Positions 25,203 to 33,567 of a stretch of DNA of 64,000 nt are shown here, piece by piece (the stretch's first letter is position 1; every line of letters begins with the position of its first letter). Origin of the DNA: Pseudomonas canadensis (GTDB lineage Bacteria > Pseudomonadota > Gammaproteobacteria > Pseudomonadales > Pseudomonadaceae); assembly GCF_000503215.1 (NCBI RefSeq), contig NZ_AYTD01000009.1:34296-98295 (forward strand), read 5' to 3'. The notes below the pieces were generated by a model, which was given only the letters and a program-made list of their open reading frames with translations, was not told where the DNA came from and did no database searches. The position numbers were made by a program, and so were the translations under genes.

Positions 25203-25619
25203 GTGGCAACAGCGTCTTCTGTGATTGAAATCCCGGTTTCGGCCGATCAGGTCTGGCAATTGGTCGGTGGCTTCAACAGCCTGCCGGACTGGCTGGCGTT
25301 CATTGTCAAAAGCGAGCCAAGCGATGGCGGCCGCGTGCGTCACCTGCAAACCGCCGACGGTGGCGTGGTGGTGGAGCGGTTGCAGAGCTTTGATAACGTT
25401 GGGCGCACCTACAGCTACACCATCGAGCAGTCACCGTTCCCGGTGAGTGCGTACCTGGCGACATTGCAGGTTGAGGCCTTGACCGAAACGTCGGCGAAAG
25501 TGACCTGGTCGGGTGTGTTCACGCCGGCGACGGGGACTACGGATGCGACGGTGGAGGAATTGTTTGCCGGTGTCTACAGCGGTGGGCTTGACGCGTTGCG
25601 CGCCAATTTCCCAGACTGA
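25203..25619 (+). CDS. SRPBCC-family protein (polyketide cyclase/START-like)
   Basis: A 138-residue helix-grip protein (SSVIEIPVSADQVWQLVGGFNSLPDWLAFI at the N-terminus, KVTWSGVFTP mid-way), the form of the polyketide cyclase/dehydrase Pfam family. Starts with GTG preceded by CTGGAG 8 nt upstream. Such proteins bind hydrophobic small molecules; the role in this cassette is unknown. Confidence 0.82.
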   Translation: MATASSVIEIPVSADQVWQLVGGFNSLPDWLAFIVKSEPSDGGRVRHLQTADGGVVVERLQSFDNVGRTYSYTIEQSPFPVSAYLATLQVEALTETSAKVTWSGVFTPATGTTDATVEELFAGVYSGGLDALRANFPD

Positions 25620-25644
25620 AACTGAACCTGTGGTGACTGGGTTT

Positions 25645-25740
25645 TGTGGTGAGCGGGCTTGCCCCGCGCTGGGCCGCGCAGCAGCCCCAAAAATCTTGGG
25701 AGCGCTACGCACTCCAGCGCGAGCAAGCTCGCTCACCACA
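25645..25740. repeat. Degenerate REP doublet
   Basis: TGTGGTGAGCGGGCTTGCCC and the inverted GAGCAAGCTCGCTCACCACA enclose about 55 bp containing TTGGGAGCGCTACGCACTCC; a third half (GCAAGCCCGCTCACC) follows at 25741-25755. It lies between convergent SRPBCC and sensor-kinase genes. Confidence 0.75.
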
Positions 25741-25778
25741 GCAAGCCCGCTCACCGAAGTAAATCTCAACAGCGCAAG

Positions 25779-27170
25779 CTATTCGGGCATGAGCTGCTGG
25801 CGGCATTCCAGGACTAATCTGGCACCGCCTTGTTCACTGGTACCCACTTCCAACTTGAACCCATGCAAGTTGATGATCGCCGCCACAATCGACAAGCCCA
25901 ACCCGAACCCGCCTTGCTGGTCGCTTTCATCCACGCGATAGAAGCGCTGGAACACTGCGTCACGCTCCGCCGCGGGTATGCCGGGGCCGGAGTCGTGCAC
26001 TTCAATGCGCGTGCTGCCGGCATCATTGACCCCGCGCAAGATCACTTCGCCGCCCGGTGGGGAGAACTTGATCGAGTTGCTCAACAGGTTGGCCAGGGCC
26101 TCGAACAGCAGCGCGCGGTCGCCGGTGATCCATGGCAGGGATTCCGGGGTTTCGAGGCGCAGTTGCAGTTCGCCTTCTTCGGCCAGCGGCAGGTAGAAGT
26201 CGTGCAACTCGCGCAACAGCGGCAGCGGGTCCATGACCAAAAAGCCTGAGCGACGCTGGTGGTCTTCCAGTTCGGAGATACGCAACAGCCCGCGAAAGCG
26301 CGCCATCAGCGTATCGGTTTCGGCAATCGCGTCATCCAGTTTCACCGCGTAGTCCGACTCCGCCTCGGCCTCCTGCTTGATCCGGTACAACTGCGCGCGC
26401 AAGCGTGTCAGCGGGGTGCGCAGGTCGTGGGCGATGTTGTCGCACACGCCCTTGACCTCGTTCATCAGCTTCTCGATGCGATCCAGCATGGCGTTGACGA
26501 TGGCCGCGAGCATGTCCAGTTCGTCGCGTCGGTTCGACAGCGGCAGGCGGTGGGTCAAGTCCCCGGCGACGATGGCTTCGGCGCTGGCCTGGATCCCGCG
26601 AATCCGCCGCAACGGGCGTCGACGCAGTAAGTGCCAGCCGGCAACACCGGGGATAATCGTCAACGAAAGTGCCCACAGCAGGGCATGCCAGATGATCCGG
26701 GTCACGCCAAACAGCGACCCATTGGCGCGCACTAGTACCAGCCAGCGGCCGTCTTCGGTGTGGGTGGCGACGGCGTCGCAGCTGTCCTTGGGCAACTTGG
26801 GGTCGTCGGAGTCGACGCAATTGACCAGGGCGTGGATCTTGCCGTCCAGCGGCAGGTCGGGCGGTACCGCACGGATCGGCCCACTGAGCGGGCGAAACTG
26901 CTCATCGAACAGGCCGTAGGCGTCCACGCCCTTCATGTCGAAGGTCATGCTGGTGGTCAGGGCTTCCACCAGTTCCTCGCCGTCAAAGCGCTGGAACAGG
27001 TGCTGGCGCTGCATCAGCGAATGGCGCGACAGGTCGCCCAGGTAACCCGACACCTCGTAATACAGCACCCCCATGAGGATGCAGCTCCAGGCCACGAACA
27101 ATGAACTGTACAGCGCCAGCAAGCGGCTGCTGGAAGAGCGCCAGCCTTTAGAGGGGTTCAGCAATGACAT
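25779..27170 (-). CDS. Sensor histidine kinase (OmpR-partner type)
   Basis: A 463-residue membrane kinase: transmembrane helices at about 18-38 and 158-180, a periplasmic loop of about 120 residues with two cysteines (C118, C131), a HAMP linker (about 182-235), a phosphoacceptor H248 (NIAHDLRTPLTRLRAQ) and an HATPase domain (EALANLLSNSIKFS, HDSGPGIP, GFGLGLSIV). The gene overlaps the response regulator by 23 bp, so the two are coupled. The stimulus is not evident. The cus genes are 4 kb away and oppositely oriented, so I do not assign it as CusS. Confidence 0.92.
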   Translation of the reverse strand: MSLLNPSKGWRSSSSRLLALYSSLFVAWSCILMGVLYYEVSGYLGDLSRHSLMQRQHLFQRFDGEELVEALTTSMTFDMKGVDAYGLFDEQFRPLSGPIRAVPPDLPLDGKIHALVNCVDSDDPKLPKDSCDAVATHTEDGRWLVLVRANGSLFGVTRIIWHALLWALSLTIIPGVAGWHLLRRRPLRRIRGIQASAEAIVAGDLTHRLPLSNRRDELDMLAAIVNAMLDRIEKLMNEVKGVCDNIAHDLRTPLTRLRAQLYRIKQEAEAESDYAVKLDDAIAETDTLMARFRGLLRISELEDHQRRSGFLVMDPLPLLRELHDFYLPLAEEGELQLRLETPESLPWITGDRALLFEALANLLSNSIKFSPPGGEVILRGVNDAGSTRIEVHDSGPGIPAAERDAVFQRFYRVDESDQQGGFGLGLSIVAAIINLHGFKLEVGTSEQGGARLVLECRQQLMPE

Positions 27171-27831
27171 AACCGGAACCTCGTACCGTGCGGATCAGCG
27201 GCGTGAGGCCTGGTGGGTCGATCTTCTTGCGCAGACGGCCGATGTGCACGTCGATCAGGTTAGTGCCGGGGTCGAAGTGATAGCCCCAGACTTCTTCGAA
27301 GATCATCATCCGCGACAGGATCTGCCCGGTGTTGCGCATCAGGAATTCCAGCAACTTGTATTCGGTGGGCAGCAGGCTCAGGGGCTGATCGGCGCGACTG
27401 GCTTCGCGGCTGATCAGGTTCAGCTCCAGGTCGGCCACGCGCAGGGCGGTTTCGAACTCCTGAACCGTGCTTTTGCGCCGCAGCAGCACTTCGACGCGGG
27501 CGGCCATTTCATCCGAGGCGAACGGCTTGGTGAGGTAGTCATCCCCGCCGGCACGCAGGCCGCGCACACGCTCATCCACGTCGGAGAGGGCGCTGATCAT
27601 CAGGATCGGCGTCGACACACCAATCGTGCGCAGCGTGGTGACGATGGCCAGGCCATCGAGCTCCGGCAGCATGCGGTCGAGGGTGATCAGGTCGTAATCG
27701 CCACTGACGGCGCGGACCAGGCCTTCACGGCCGTTGTCTACCCAATCTACATCCAGTCCATGGCTACTCAGCTCGGCGACGATCTCGCGGGCCGTTACGG
27801 CGTCATCCTCGATGGTCAAAATACGGGTCAT
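27148..27831 (-). CDS. OmpR/PhoB-family response regulator
   Basis: A 227-residue regulator with receiver residues D9/D10, D52 (LITLDRMLPELDG) and K102 (DDYLTKPF), and a winged-helix DNA-binding domain (about 130-227; LLPTEYKLLEFL, NLIDVHIGRLRKKID, IRTVRGSGYV). I start at MTRILTIEDD, the family-typical start with AAAGG upstream, rather than 10 residues earlier. First gene of the two-component operon. Confidence 0.93.
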   Translation of the reverse strand: MTRILTIEDDAVTAREIVAELSSHGLDVDWVDNGREGLVRAVSGDYDLITLDRMLPELDGLAIVTTLRTIGVSTPILMISALSDVDERVRGLRAGGDDYLTKPFASDEMAARVEVLLRRKSTVQEFETALRVADLELNLISREASRADQPLSLLPTEYKLLEFLMRNTGQILSRMMIFEEVWGYHFDPGTNLIDVHIGRLRKKIDPPGLTPLIRTVRGSGYVIAEPL

Positions 27832-27860
27832 AGGATTACCTTTCACACTGGAAGACCGCA

Positions 27861-27885
27861 ATCGCCGGCAAGCCGGCTCCTACAG
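27861..27885. repeat. Single REP element
   Basis: One half-element, TCGCCGGCAAGCCGGCTCCT, without an inverted partner. The rest of the 315-bp region between the response regulator and the next gene (27832-28146) is AT-richer and must hold both divergent promoters; I see no clear operator. Confidence 0.8.
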
Positions 27886-28146
27886 AAGTGCGGGCATTTT
27901 GCCAAGAAATGGCTGAACGCTTCCTAAATAAAACTTCATGTTGGCAAAACCGCCACATTGATCTTCGGGAATGCATAAAGCCCGCCTGCCACTGCTGTTT
28001 CTTGCAACTTGCATGGTTTTAGGAAGTTCAAGTTATTTAACCTGTTGAAATATATAGATATTTATTTTTGTGGCGACTGGCATGGTGCCTGCACTGTCCC
28101 TTTTGAGACTTGTAACACTATTTTTCTGCCTTGGAGCACAACAACA

Positions 28147-29052
28147 ATGATCACATCTTCATCCACGCTGCAAGAGTCGAGCGCGCTCTCCGGGGTTTCC
28201 TGGGGGGCGATTTTTGCTGGGGCGGCCGCTGCGGCCGCATTGTCCCTGATCCTGGTGCTGCTGGGCTTCGGCCTGGGCTTTTCGGCGGTATCGCCGTGGG
28301 CTGACAGCGGCATCAGTGCCAAAGGGCTTGGCATTTCCACGATTGTCTGGCTGGCGTTTACCCAGATCGTCGCGTCCGGGCTGGGCGGTTATATCGCCGG
28401 CCGGTTGCGGGTGAAGTGGGCGAATATGCATGGCGATGAGGTGTACTTTCGCGACACCGCCCATGGTTTCCTGGCCTGGGCTGTGGCCACGCTAATTACT
28501 GCGGTACTGGTAGTCGGTTCGGTGAGCAGTGTCGTCAGCGGCGGCGTGAAAGCCGGTGCCAGCGTTGCAGCCGGCGCGGCCAGTGGCATCACCCAAGCCG
28601 CTGGCAGTGCTGCCAAGGGCGTCAACGGTGGCGACTTCGACTACTACGTCGACAGCCTGTTCCGCGATGATCGCCCGGCCGCCGTCAGCGATGACGCCGC
28701 CCATGGTGTGGTTGCCCGCATCTTCACCCGCACCCTGAGCAACGACGGTCAACTGGCCCCTGAAGACCGTGCCTACCTGGCCCAGTTGATCAGCCAGCGC
28801 ACCAACCTCAGCCAGGCGGATGCCGAGGCGCGTATCGACAAGGTCTATGGCGATGCCCGTAAAGCCGTTGAAGACGCCAAGCTCAAAGCCAAGCAAGCCG
28901 CTGACACCGCTGCAAAAGTCGCTGCCTATACCTCGCTGTGGACCTTTGTTGCCCTGTTGATCGGCGCGTTCTTCGCCAGCTTCGCAGCCACCTTTGGCGG
29001 TCGCCGTCGCGATGCCGTGGTGTATGTCGAAACCGAACACTTCGTACGTTAA
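28147..29052 (+). CDS. Membrane protein of PhnA-like Pseudomonas family
   Basis: A 301-residue protein with predicted helices at about 15-48 (WGAIFAGAAAAAALSLILVLLGFGLGF), 63-80, 105-130 and near the C-terminus (about 260-285; SLWTFVALLIGAFFASFAATFGG). A long soluble segment with an alanine/lysine-rich helix (about 225-255) lies between. Such proteins are annotated 'PhnA-like' in pseudomonads without proven function; the name does not imply a phosphonate role. I start at MITSSSTLQ; the open frame upstream is not protein-like. A 24-residue membrane micro-ORF follows 15 bp later. Confidence 0.75.
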   Translation: MITSSSTLQESSALSGVSWGAIFAGAAAAAALSLILVLLGFGLGFSAVSPWADSGISAKGLGISTIVWLAFTQIVASGLGGYIAGRLRVKWANMHGDEVYFRDTAHGFLAWAVATLITAVLVVGSVSSVVSGGVKAGASVAAGAASGITQAAGSAAKGVNGGDFDYYVDSLFRDDRPAAVSDDAAHGVVARIFTRTLSNDGQLAPEDRAYLAQLISQRTNLSQADAEARIDKVYGDARKAVEDAKLKAKQAADTAAKVAAYTSLWTFVALLIGAFFASFAATFGGRRRDAVVYVETEHFVR

Positions 29053-29067
29053 TTCAAGGAGAACATC

Positions 29068-29142
29068 ATGCGCTCATTACTGCTTTGGTTCCTCGGTGTG
29101 CCTATTCCGGTGATCATCCTGATCGCGATCTTCATGCACTGA
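29068..29142 (+). CDS. 24-residue hydrophobic micro-protein
   Basis: MRSLLLWFLGVPIPVIILIAIFMH, preceded by an excellent ribosome binding site (AAGGAG, 7 nt from the ATG), located 15 bp after the membrane-protein gene and followed at once by a strong terminator. It is a single transmembrane helix. The good start signal, operon position and terminator make it a credible gene despite its size. Confidence 0.65.
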   Translation: MRSLLLWFLGVPIPVIILIAIFMH

Positions 29143-29150
29143 TTGTTGCG

Positions 29151-30362
29151 TTACCCAAGCCGCGCCTGAGCAACAGGCGCGGCTTTTTGCTGCAAGGCCA
29201 GCCAGCTTGTCACCAGCAACACACTGGCCAGTGCCGTCATCATCACCAACGGTGCCGACGTCCCATCGGACAACAGCCCGGTCGCCCAACTGCTCACAGC
29301 CGTCAGGAACATCTGGGTAAAAAAGAACAGCCCGGATGCCGTTCCCGCGATTGCACCATAGGGCTGCAGCACCGAGAGCTGACAGGCCGGAATCACCATC
29401 CCCACCGACACCATGATCAGCACCATCGGCAGCACGATCGCCAGCCATTCCCCCGGCAGCGCGACGCTCGCCAGCGCGAGAATCCCACTGCCCAGCACGT
29501 TCATTGCTATGCCGACGACGATCAAACGGTCTGCCTCGAAGCGCCGCACCAGCCGACGAAACAGGTTCGCGCCCAGCATGTAGCCGCTGATGGTTGCTGC
29601 GAACACCAGTGCGTAAGCAGTCGCGGACAGATGAAACCCCCGTTGCAGCAACGCCGATGACTCGCTGATAAACGGAAAATAGGTGCTGTACACGCAACCG
29701 ATCGCCACGGAGTAACGCAGGAAGTAACGGTCACGCAGCAGTTGGCCGTAAATGCGCAGCAGCCCACGCGGCGGGGCGGCGGCGACTTCCGGTGGGCGGG
29801 TTTCAGGCAGACGGCGATACACCACCAGGCACAGCACAGCTCCGATGACGCCCAGCAGCACGAACAGTCCGCGCCAGTGGATGAACGGCAGCATCAGGCT
29901 ACCCAGTACCGGCGCGGCCATGGGCGAAATTGCCATGGCCATGGAGATCAGCCCAAGCAGGCGTGCTTGCTCGTTGCGGTCGAAGTAATCGCGCACGATC
30001 ACACGGCCGATCACGGTGGTGCAACAGCCACCCAAGGCCTGGAACAGTCGGGCGATGATCAACACGGCGATGTTGTCCGCCAGGGCACAAGCTGCCGTGG
30101 CGAGGACATACAGAAACAACCCGGCCAGCAACACCGGACGACGACCAAAGCGGTCGGTGAGCGGACCACTGACCAGAAGCGAAATCGCCGAGCCGAGGGC
30201 GTACAGCGTCAGGGTCAGTTGCAACTGGCTGTCGCTGGTCTGGAAGTAATCGGCCATGGCGGGCAGGGCCGGCAGGTGCATGTCCAAGGTCACGCGTGGC
30301 AAGGCGATGAGCACGGTCAGCAGCACCAGCCAGAACCCGGTGGAGAGGGCGCGTTGAGTCAT
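29151..30362 (-). CDS. Bcr/CflA-family drug efflux MFS transporter
   Basis: A 403-residue, 12-helix DHA1 transporter. Family motifs: VTLDMHLPALPAMADYF in helix 1, LTLYALGSAISLLVSGPLTDRFGRRPVLL spanning helix 2 and the cytoplasmic loop, and IAGTASGLFFFTQMFLTAVSSW in the C-terminal half. It probably exports drugs or small metabolites by proton antiport. It is divergent from a MocR-type regulator (92 bp between starts) with operator-like repeats between them. Confidence 0.92.
   Translation of the reverse strand: MTQRALSTGFWLVLLTVLIALPRVTLDMHLPALPAMADYFQTSDSQLQLTLTLYALGSAISLLVSGPLTDRFGRRPVLLAGLFLYVLATAACALADNIAVLIIARLFQALGGCCTTVIGRVIVRDYFDRNEQARLLGLISMAMAISPMAAPVLGSLMLPFIHWRGLFVLLGVIGAVLCLVVYRRLPETRPPEVAAAPPRGLLRIYGQLLRDRYFLRYSVAIGCVYSTYFPFISESSALLQRGFHLSATAYALVFAATISGYMLGANLFRRLVRRFEADRLIVVGIAMNVLGSGILALASVALPGEWLAIVLPMVLIMVSVGMVIPACQLSVLQPYGAIAGTASGLFFFTQMFLTAVSSWATGLLSDGTSAPLVMMTALASVLLVTSWLALQQKAAPVAQARLG
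29159..29188. terminator. Rho-independent terminator
   Basis: Perfect 10-bp stem GCCGCGCCTG / CAGGCGCGGC with a 5-nt loop, then TTTTT on the plus strand. The convergent MFS gene's final codons (QARLG and stop) form part of the stem, so only plus-strand transcripts get the T-run. Confidence 0.85.
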
Positions 30363-30383
30363 GGGACGTCTCGATGCAAAGAG

Positions 30384-30454
30384 TAGAGTCCTGACTCTAG
30401 CTGCATTGTGGTTTAATCATTAGGACCACTTGTGCCATGTTCGATAGGACCACT
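30384..30454. promoter_or_regulatory. Divergent operator region between MFS and MocR genes
   Basis: TAGAGTC-CT-GACTCTA (30384-30399) is a 7-bp-arm inverted repeat. TAGGACCACT occurs at 30421-30430 and again at 30445-30454, a direct repeat with a 24-bp period whose second copy abuts the regulator's ATG; an inverted GTGGT lies at 30408-30412. MocR/GntR proteins often bind direct repeats beside their own start. Confidence 0.6.
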
Positions 30455-31876
30455 ATGAGCCGAGGAAAAACCGCATCCGCCCTCGACCTGCCGCGCCCCG
30501 ATACGCTGGACGCGGGCAAGCAGCAGGGCGCCTACGAAGCCTTGCGCGGTGCGATCCTGAACCGCCAACTGCCGGCAGGCAGCCGCTTGCCTTCCACGCG
30601 GAGCCTGGCCGAACGCTGGCGGGTCTCCCGTGGCACGCTGGAGGCCGTGTTCGACCGTCTGCACAGCGAAGGCTACGTGCAGCGGGTCGCCGGGTCCGGC
30701 ACGCGGGTGTGCGCGGTGATTCCCGAGCAGTTCATCGCCGCGCCGTTGGCCAAGGACATACCCCGTCGGCCTGTGGAGTCTGATCTGCCGGACAGTGGTG
30801 TGCAGAGCCATGTGCCCTTTGTCGCACGGCGCCCGGATGCCAGCCTGTTCGATCTGAAGAGCTGGGCCCGCTGTATCACCCGTGGGCTGTTGTCAGTCGG
30901 GCCGGGCGTGTTGGAAGCGTCACACCCGGCCGGCCTGCCCGAGTTGCGCGCACAGATCGCCGACTACCTGCGCAGCTATCGCGGCCTGCATTGCGAAGCC
31001 GATGAGGTGATTGTCACCACCGGCATCCGCCACGCCCTGGACCTGATCGCGCGCAGCGTGCTCAAGGCCGGCGATAGGGCCTGTGTCGAGGATCCCGGCT
31101 ACCTGCCGGCACGGCGCCTATTCACGCTGGCAGGCGCCAATGTGCAGGGCATCCCCGTCACCGCCGAGGGCCTCGATACTGCGCACCTTCCCGAGACAGC
31201 CCGCTTGGCCTACGTCACCCCGGCGCACCAGGCGCCGCTGGGCATGACGCTGTCGGTGTCCCGTCGCCTGGCGCTGCTGGACTGGGCAGCCCGCGCCGAC
31301 GCCTGGGTGGTCGAAGACGATTACGACAGCGAGTACAACTACAACACCGCGCCACTGGCCGCGCTCAAGTCCCTGGATTCGGCCGACCGCGTGATCTACT
31401 GCGGCAGTTTCAACAAGAACCTGTTCCCCGGTTTGCGCGTGGGCTTCATGGTGGTGCCCAAGGCGTTGCGTCGCGGGCTGTTGCGCACCTTGCAACTCAC
31501 CGGGCATTCGGTGGGGGCCACTGATCAATTGGGGTTGGTCGAGTTCTTGCGCAGTGGCGCCTTCGTGCGTCACTTGCGTGCCTCGCGCCAGGCGTACCAG
31601 GCCCGTCGTGATGCGTTGCTGGAATGCCTGGACGGGCGCTGCGCGGTCAGTGGCCAGCAGGCAGGGTTGCATTTTGTGTTGTGGTTGCCGGCCGGTGTCG
31701 AAGAGGGCGATTTCTGCAACCATGCCGCCGAAGCCGGGTTGACGCTGCAGCCTCTGGGCAAGTTCTGTCACGGCGTGAGCTTGCCGCCGGCGGTGATCAT
31801 CGGCTACACCGCGTTGACCCTGGCCCAGATCCGCTATCACGGCCGAGTTCTCACGCAATTGTTAATAGCGGCTTAA
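30455..31876 (+). CDS. MocR/PdxR-like regulator (GntR helix-turn-helix fused to aminotransferase fold)
   Basis: A 473-residue protein with an N-terminal GntR winged helix (about 23-85; GAYEALRGAILNRQLPAGSRLPSTRSLAERWRVSRGTLEAVFDRL) and a class-I aminotransferase domain (about 120-470). The PLP lysine is K321 in YCGSFNKNLFPGLRVGFM, and VVEDDYDSEY holds the PLP aspartate region. I start at MSRGKT, which has TAGGA 5 nt upstream; another ATG lies 18 bp earlier. It probably senses PLP or an amine adduct and controls the divergent efflux pump and itself. Confidence 0.88.
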   Translation: MSRGKTASALDLPRPDTLDAGKQQGAYEALRGAILNRQLPAGSRLPSTRSLAERWRVSRGTLEAVFDRLHSEGYVQRVAGSGTRVCAVIPEQFIAAPLAKDIPRRPVESDLPDSGVQSHVPFVARRPDASLFDLKSWARCITRGLLSVGPGVLEASHPAGLPELRAQIADYLRSYRGLHCEADEVIVTTGIRHALDLIARSVLKAGDRACVEDPGYLPARRLFTLAGANVQGIPVTAEGLDTAHLPETARLAYVTPAHQAPLGMTLSVSRRLALLDWAARADAWVVEDDYDSEYNYNTAPLAALKSLDSADRVIYCGSFNKNLFPGLRVGFMVVPKALRRGLLRTLQLTGHSVGATDQLGLVEFLRSGAFVRHLRASRQAYQARRDALLECLDGRCAVSGQQAGLHFVLWLPAGVEEGDFCNHAAEAGLTLQPLGKFCHGVSLPPAVIIGYTALTLAQIRYHGRVLTQLLIAA

Positions 31877-31902
31877 CCCGCGCTTGGCTAGACTCGCGCC
31901 CC

Positions 31903-32241
31903 ATGAGCCGCCTCTTGCGTTTAGTCCTGGTCCTGCTGTTGAGCCTCACGCTTCCCCTGACCGGGATGGCGGGTGTGCCGTCCAGCACCGAACCCTGCCC
32001 GATGAAGATGTCGGACATGCAGGTGATGACCGACATGAACCCTGACTGCTGTCAGGATGGCGTCGATCACGGCAAGGCCTGCAAACCCGGCCAGGAATGC
32101 AAGACTGGCGGCTTGCTGCAACTCTCCTTGCCGGTGCTCAAGGCGCCGTTGACCCTGACGCATCCGCTGCTCGTCAGCGCCTCTTCGGATTTCATTCCAG
32201 ACCGCACGCCGTCCGGCGTCTGGCGCCCACCCCGTGCCTGA
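31903..32241 (+). CDS. Small exported Met/Cys/His-rich protein of the cus locus
   Basis: A 112-residue protein with a signal-like N-terminus (MSRLLRLVLVLLLSLTLPLTGMAG) and a metal-ligand-rich middle: PCPMKMSDMQVMTDMNPDCCQDG followed by HGKACKPGQEC. It sits 96 bp before cusC on the same strand. Similar small proteins of unnamed families precede Cu/Ag RND operons. A role in periplasmic copper binding or sensing is inferred from composition and position only. Confidence 0.7.
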   Translation: MSRLLRLVLVLLLSLTLPLTGMAGVPSSTEPCPMKMSDMQVMTDMNPDCCQDGVDHGKACKPGQECKTGGLLQLSLPVLKAPLTLTHPLLVSASSDFIPDRTPSGVWRPPRA

Positions 32242-32337
32242 TTCCTGTTGCACCTCAAGACGCATCCCCTGACCGGGATGGCTTTGCTGTGGGCCGCGTA
32301 ATGCGGCGCGCAGCGCAACGGAACAGGAATTTTCAAC

Positions 32338-33567
32338 ATGAATCCCTTCTACTTGCGCGCCCTGGTGGTGGGCGTGCTGGCGTGGCCGGCGTGGGCGAGT
32401 GCGCTGACCCTGGACGACGCCCTGCGCCTGGCGCAGAACAACGCACCGTCGCTCGCTGCTGAGTCGGCCAAGCTGCAAGCCGCGACCCAGGCGGCGATCC
32501 CGGCGGGCGAACTGCCAGATCCGAAGCTGGTGGTTGGCCTGCAGAACTTCCCCATCGGTGGGCCCAATCGCGGCACGTTGTATGGCGATGACATGACTGA
32601 ACAAATGATCGGTATCCAACAGCAGGTGCCCAGCCGCGACAAGCGCAAGGCGCGTATCGAGCTGGCCGATGCCACGGTGGAGCGCACCGTGGCCGAAGGT
32701 CGGATCGAGCGCCTGAACGTGCGCCAGGCCACGGCCCAAGCCTGGATCCGTGCCTATGCGGTGGAACGCAAGGAGGCCTTGTTCAAGGACTTCTACCAGC
32801 AGAACCGCCTGCTGCAAGACAGCGTGCGTGCGCAATTGGCCGGTGGTCGCGGCCAGCCCTCGGATGCGGTGATACCACGACAGGAAGCCGCCGAACTGGC
32901 CGGACGCGAAGATGAACTGGTCCAGCAACGCGCCCAGGCCCGTGCGGCGCTCAAGCGCTGGATCGGCCCAGCCGCCAATGAAGCACCCAGCGGCCAGTTG
33001 CCCAACTGGCCCATCGACGGGCGTTACAACCTGCATCAACACCCTGAATTGCAAGCTTTTGCGCCGCGCACCCGCGAGGCCCAAGCGCGGTTGCGCGAAG
33101 CCAAGGCGCAAAAGACTTCGGACTGGAGTTGGGAAGTGGACTACCAGCACCGTGGCCGTGAATACGGCGATATGGTCAGCCTGCAATTGAGTTTCGACCT
33201 GCCGATCTTCCCCGGCCGTCGGCAAAACCCCGGGATCGCCGCCAAGCAAGCCGAGCTGGATCAGCTGGATGCCGAGCGCGAAGCGGTCACCCGCGAACAC
33301 ACCCAGCAACGGGATGATGACCTCGCGCAATACCAGCGTGTGGACCGCGCCGTGCAGCGCAGCCAGGACAGCCTGGTGCCCCTGGCCGAAGAGAAGGTCG
33401 CGCTGAGCTTGGCCGGTTATCGCGCTGGCAAGGGTGACTTGCTCAACCTGGTCGGCGCCCGACGTGAGCTGGTCGAAGCGCGTTTCAAGCAGATCGATGC
33501 CCTCGAGCAACGTGCCCTGGTTGGCGCGCAGCTGTATTTCGCCTACGGAGAAGCCTCCCATGATTAA
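32338..33567 (+). CDS. cusC: CusC-like outer membrane factor of a Cu/Ag RND system
   Basis: A 409-residue TolC-family protein with a signal peptide (about 1-21, ending AWASA) and two outer-membrane-efflux-protein repeats (ALTLDDALRLAQNNAPSLAAESAKLQAATQA near the N-terminus; LAEEKVALSLAGYRAGKGDLLNLVGARREL near the end) with long coiled-coil stretches between. It would form the outer membrane channel. It overlaps cusB by 8 bp. Confidence 0.88.
   Translation: MNPFYLRALVVGVLAWPAWASALTLDDALRLAQNNAPSLAAESAKLQAATQAAIPAGELPDPKLVVGLQNFPIGGPNRGTLYGDDMTEQMIGIQQQVPSRDKRKARIELADATVERTVAEGRIERLNVRQATAQAWIRAYAVERKEALFKDFYQQNRLLQDSVRAQLAGGRGQPSDAVIPRQEAAELAGREDELVQQRAQARAALKRWIGPAANEAPSGQLPNWPIDGRYNLHQHPELQAFAPRTREAQARLREAKAQKTSDWSWEVDYQHRGREYGDMVSLQLSFDLPIFPGRRQNPGIAAKQAELDQLDAEREAVTREHTQQRDDDLAQYQRVDRAVQRSQDSLVPLAEEKVALSLAGYRAGKGDLLNLVGARRELVEARFKQIDALEQRALVGAQLYFAYGEASHD

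Noticed and set aside
25779..27831. Assignment of the two-component system as CusRS for the downstream copper pump
   Set aside because: It is 4 kb away with a divergent regulator pair between, and its periplasmic loop lacks a clear copper motif; only two cysteines are seen.
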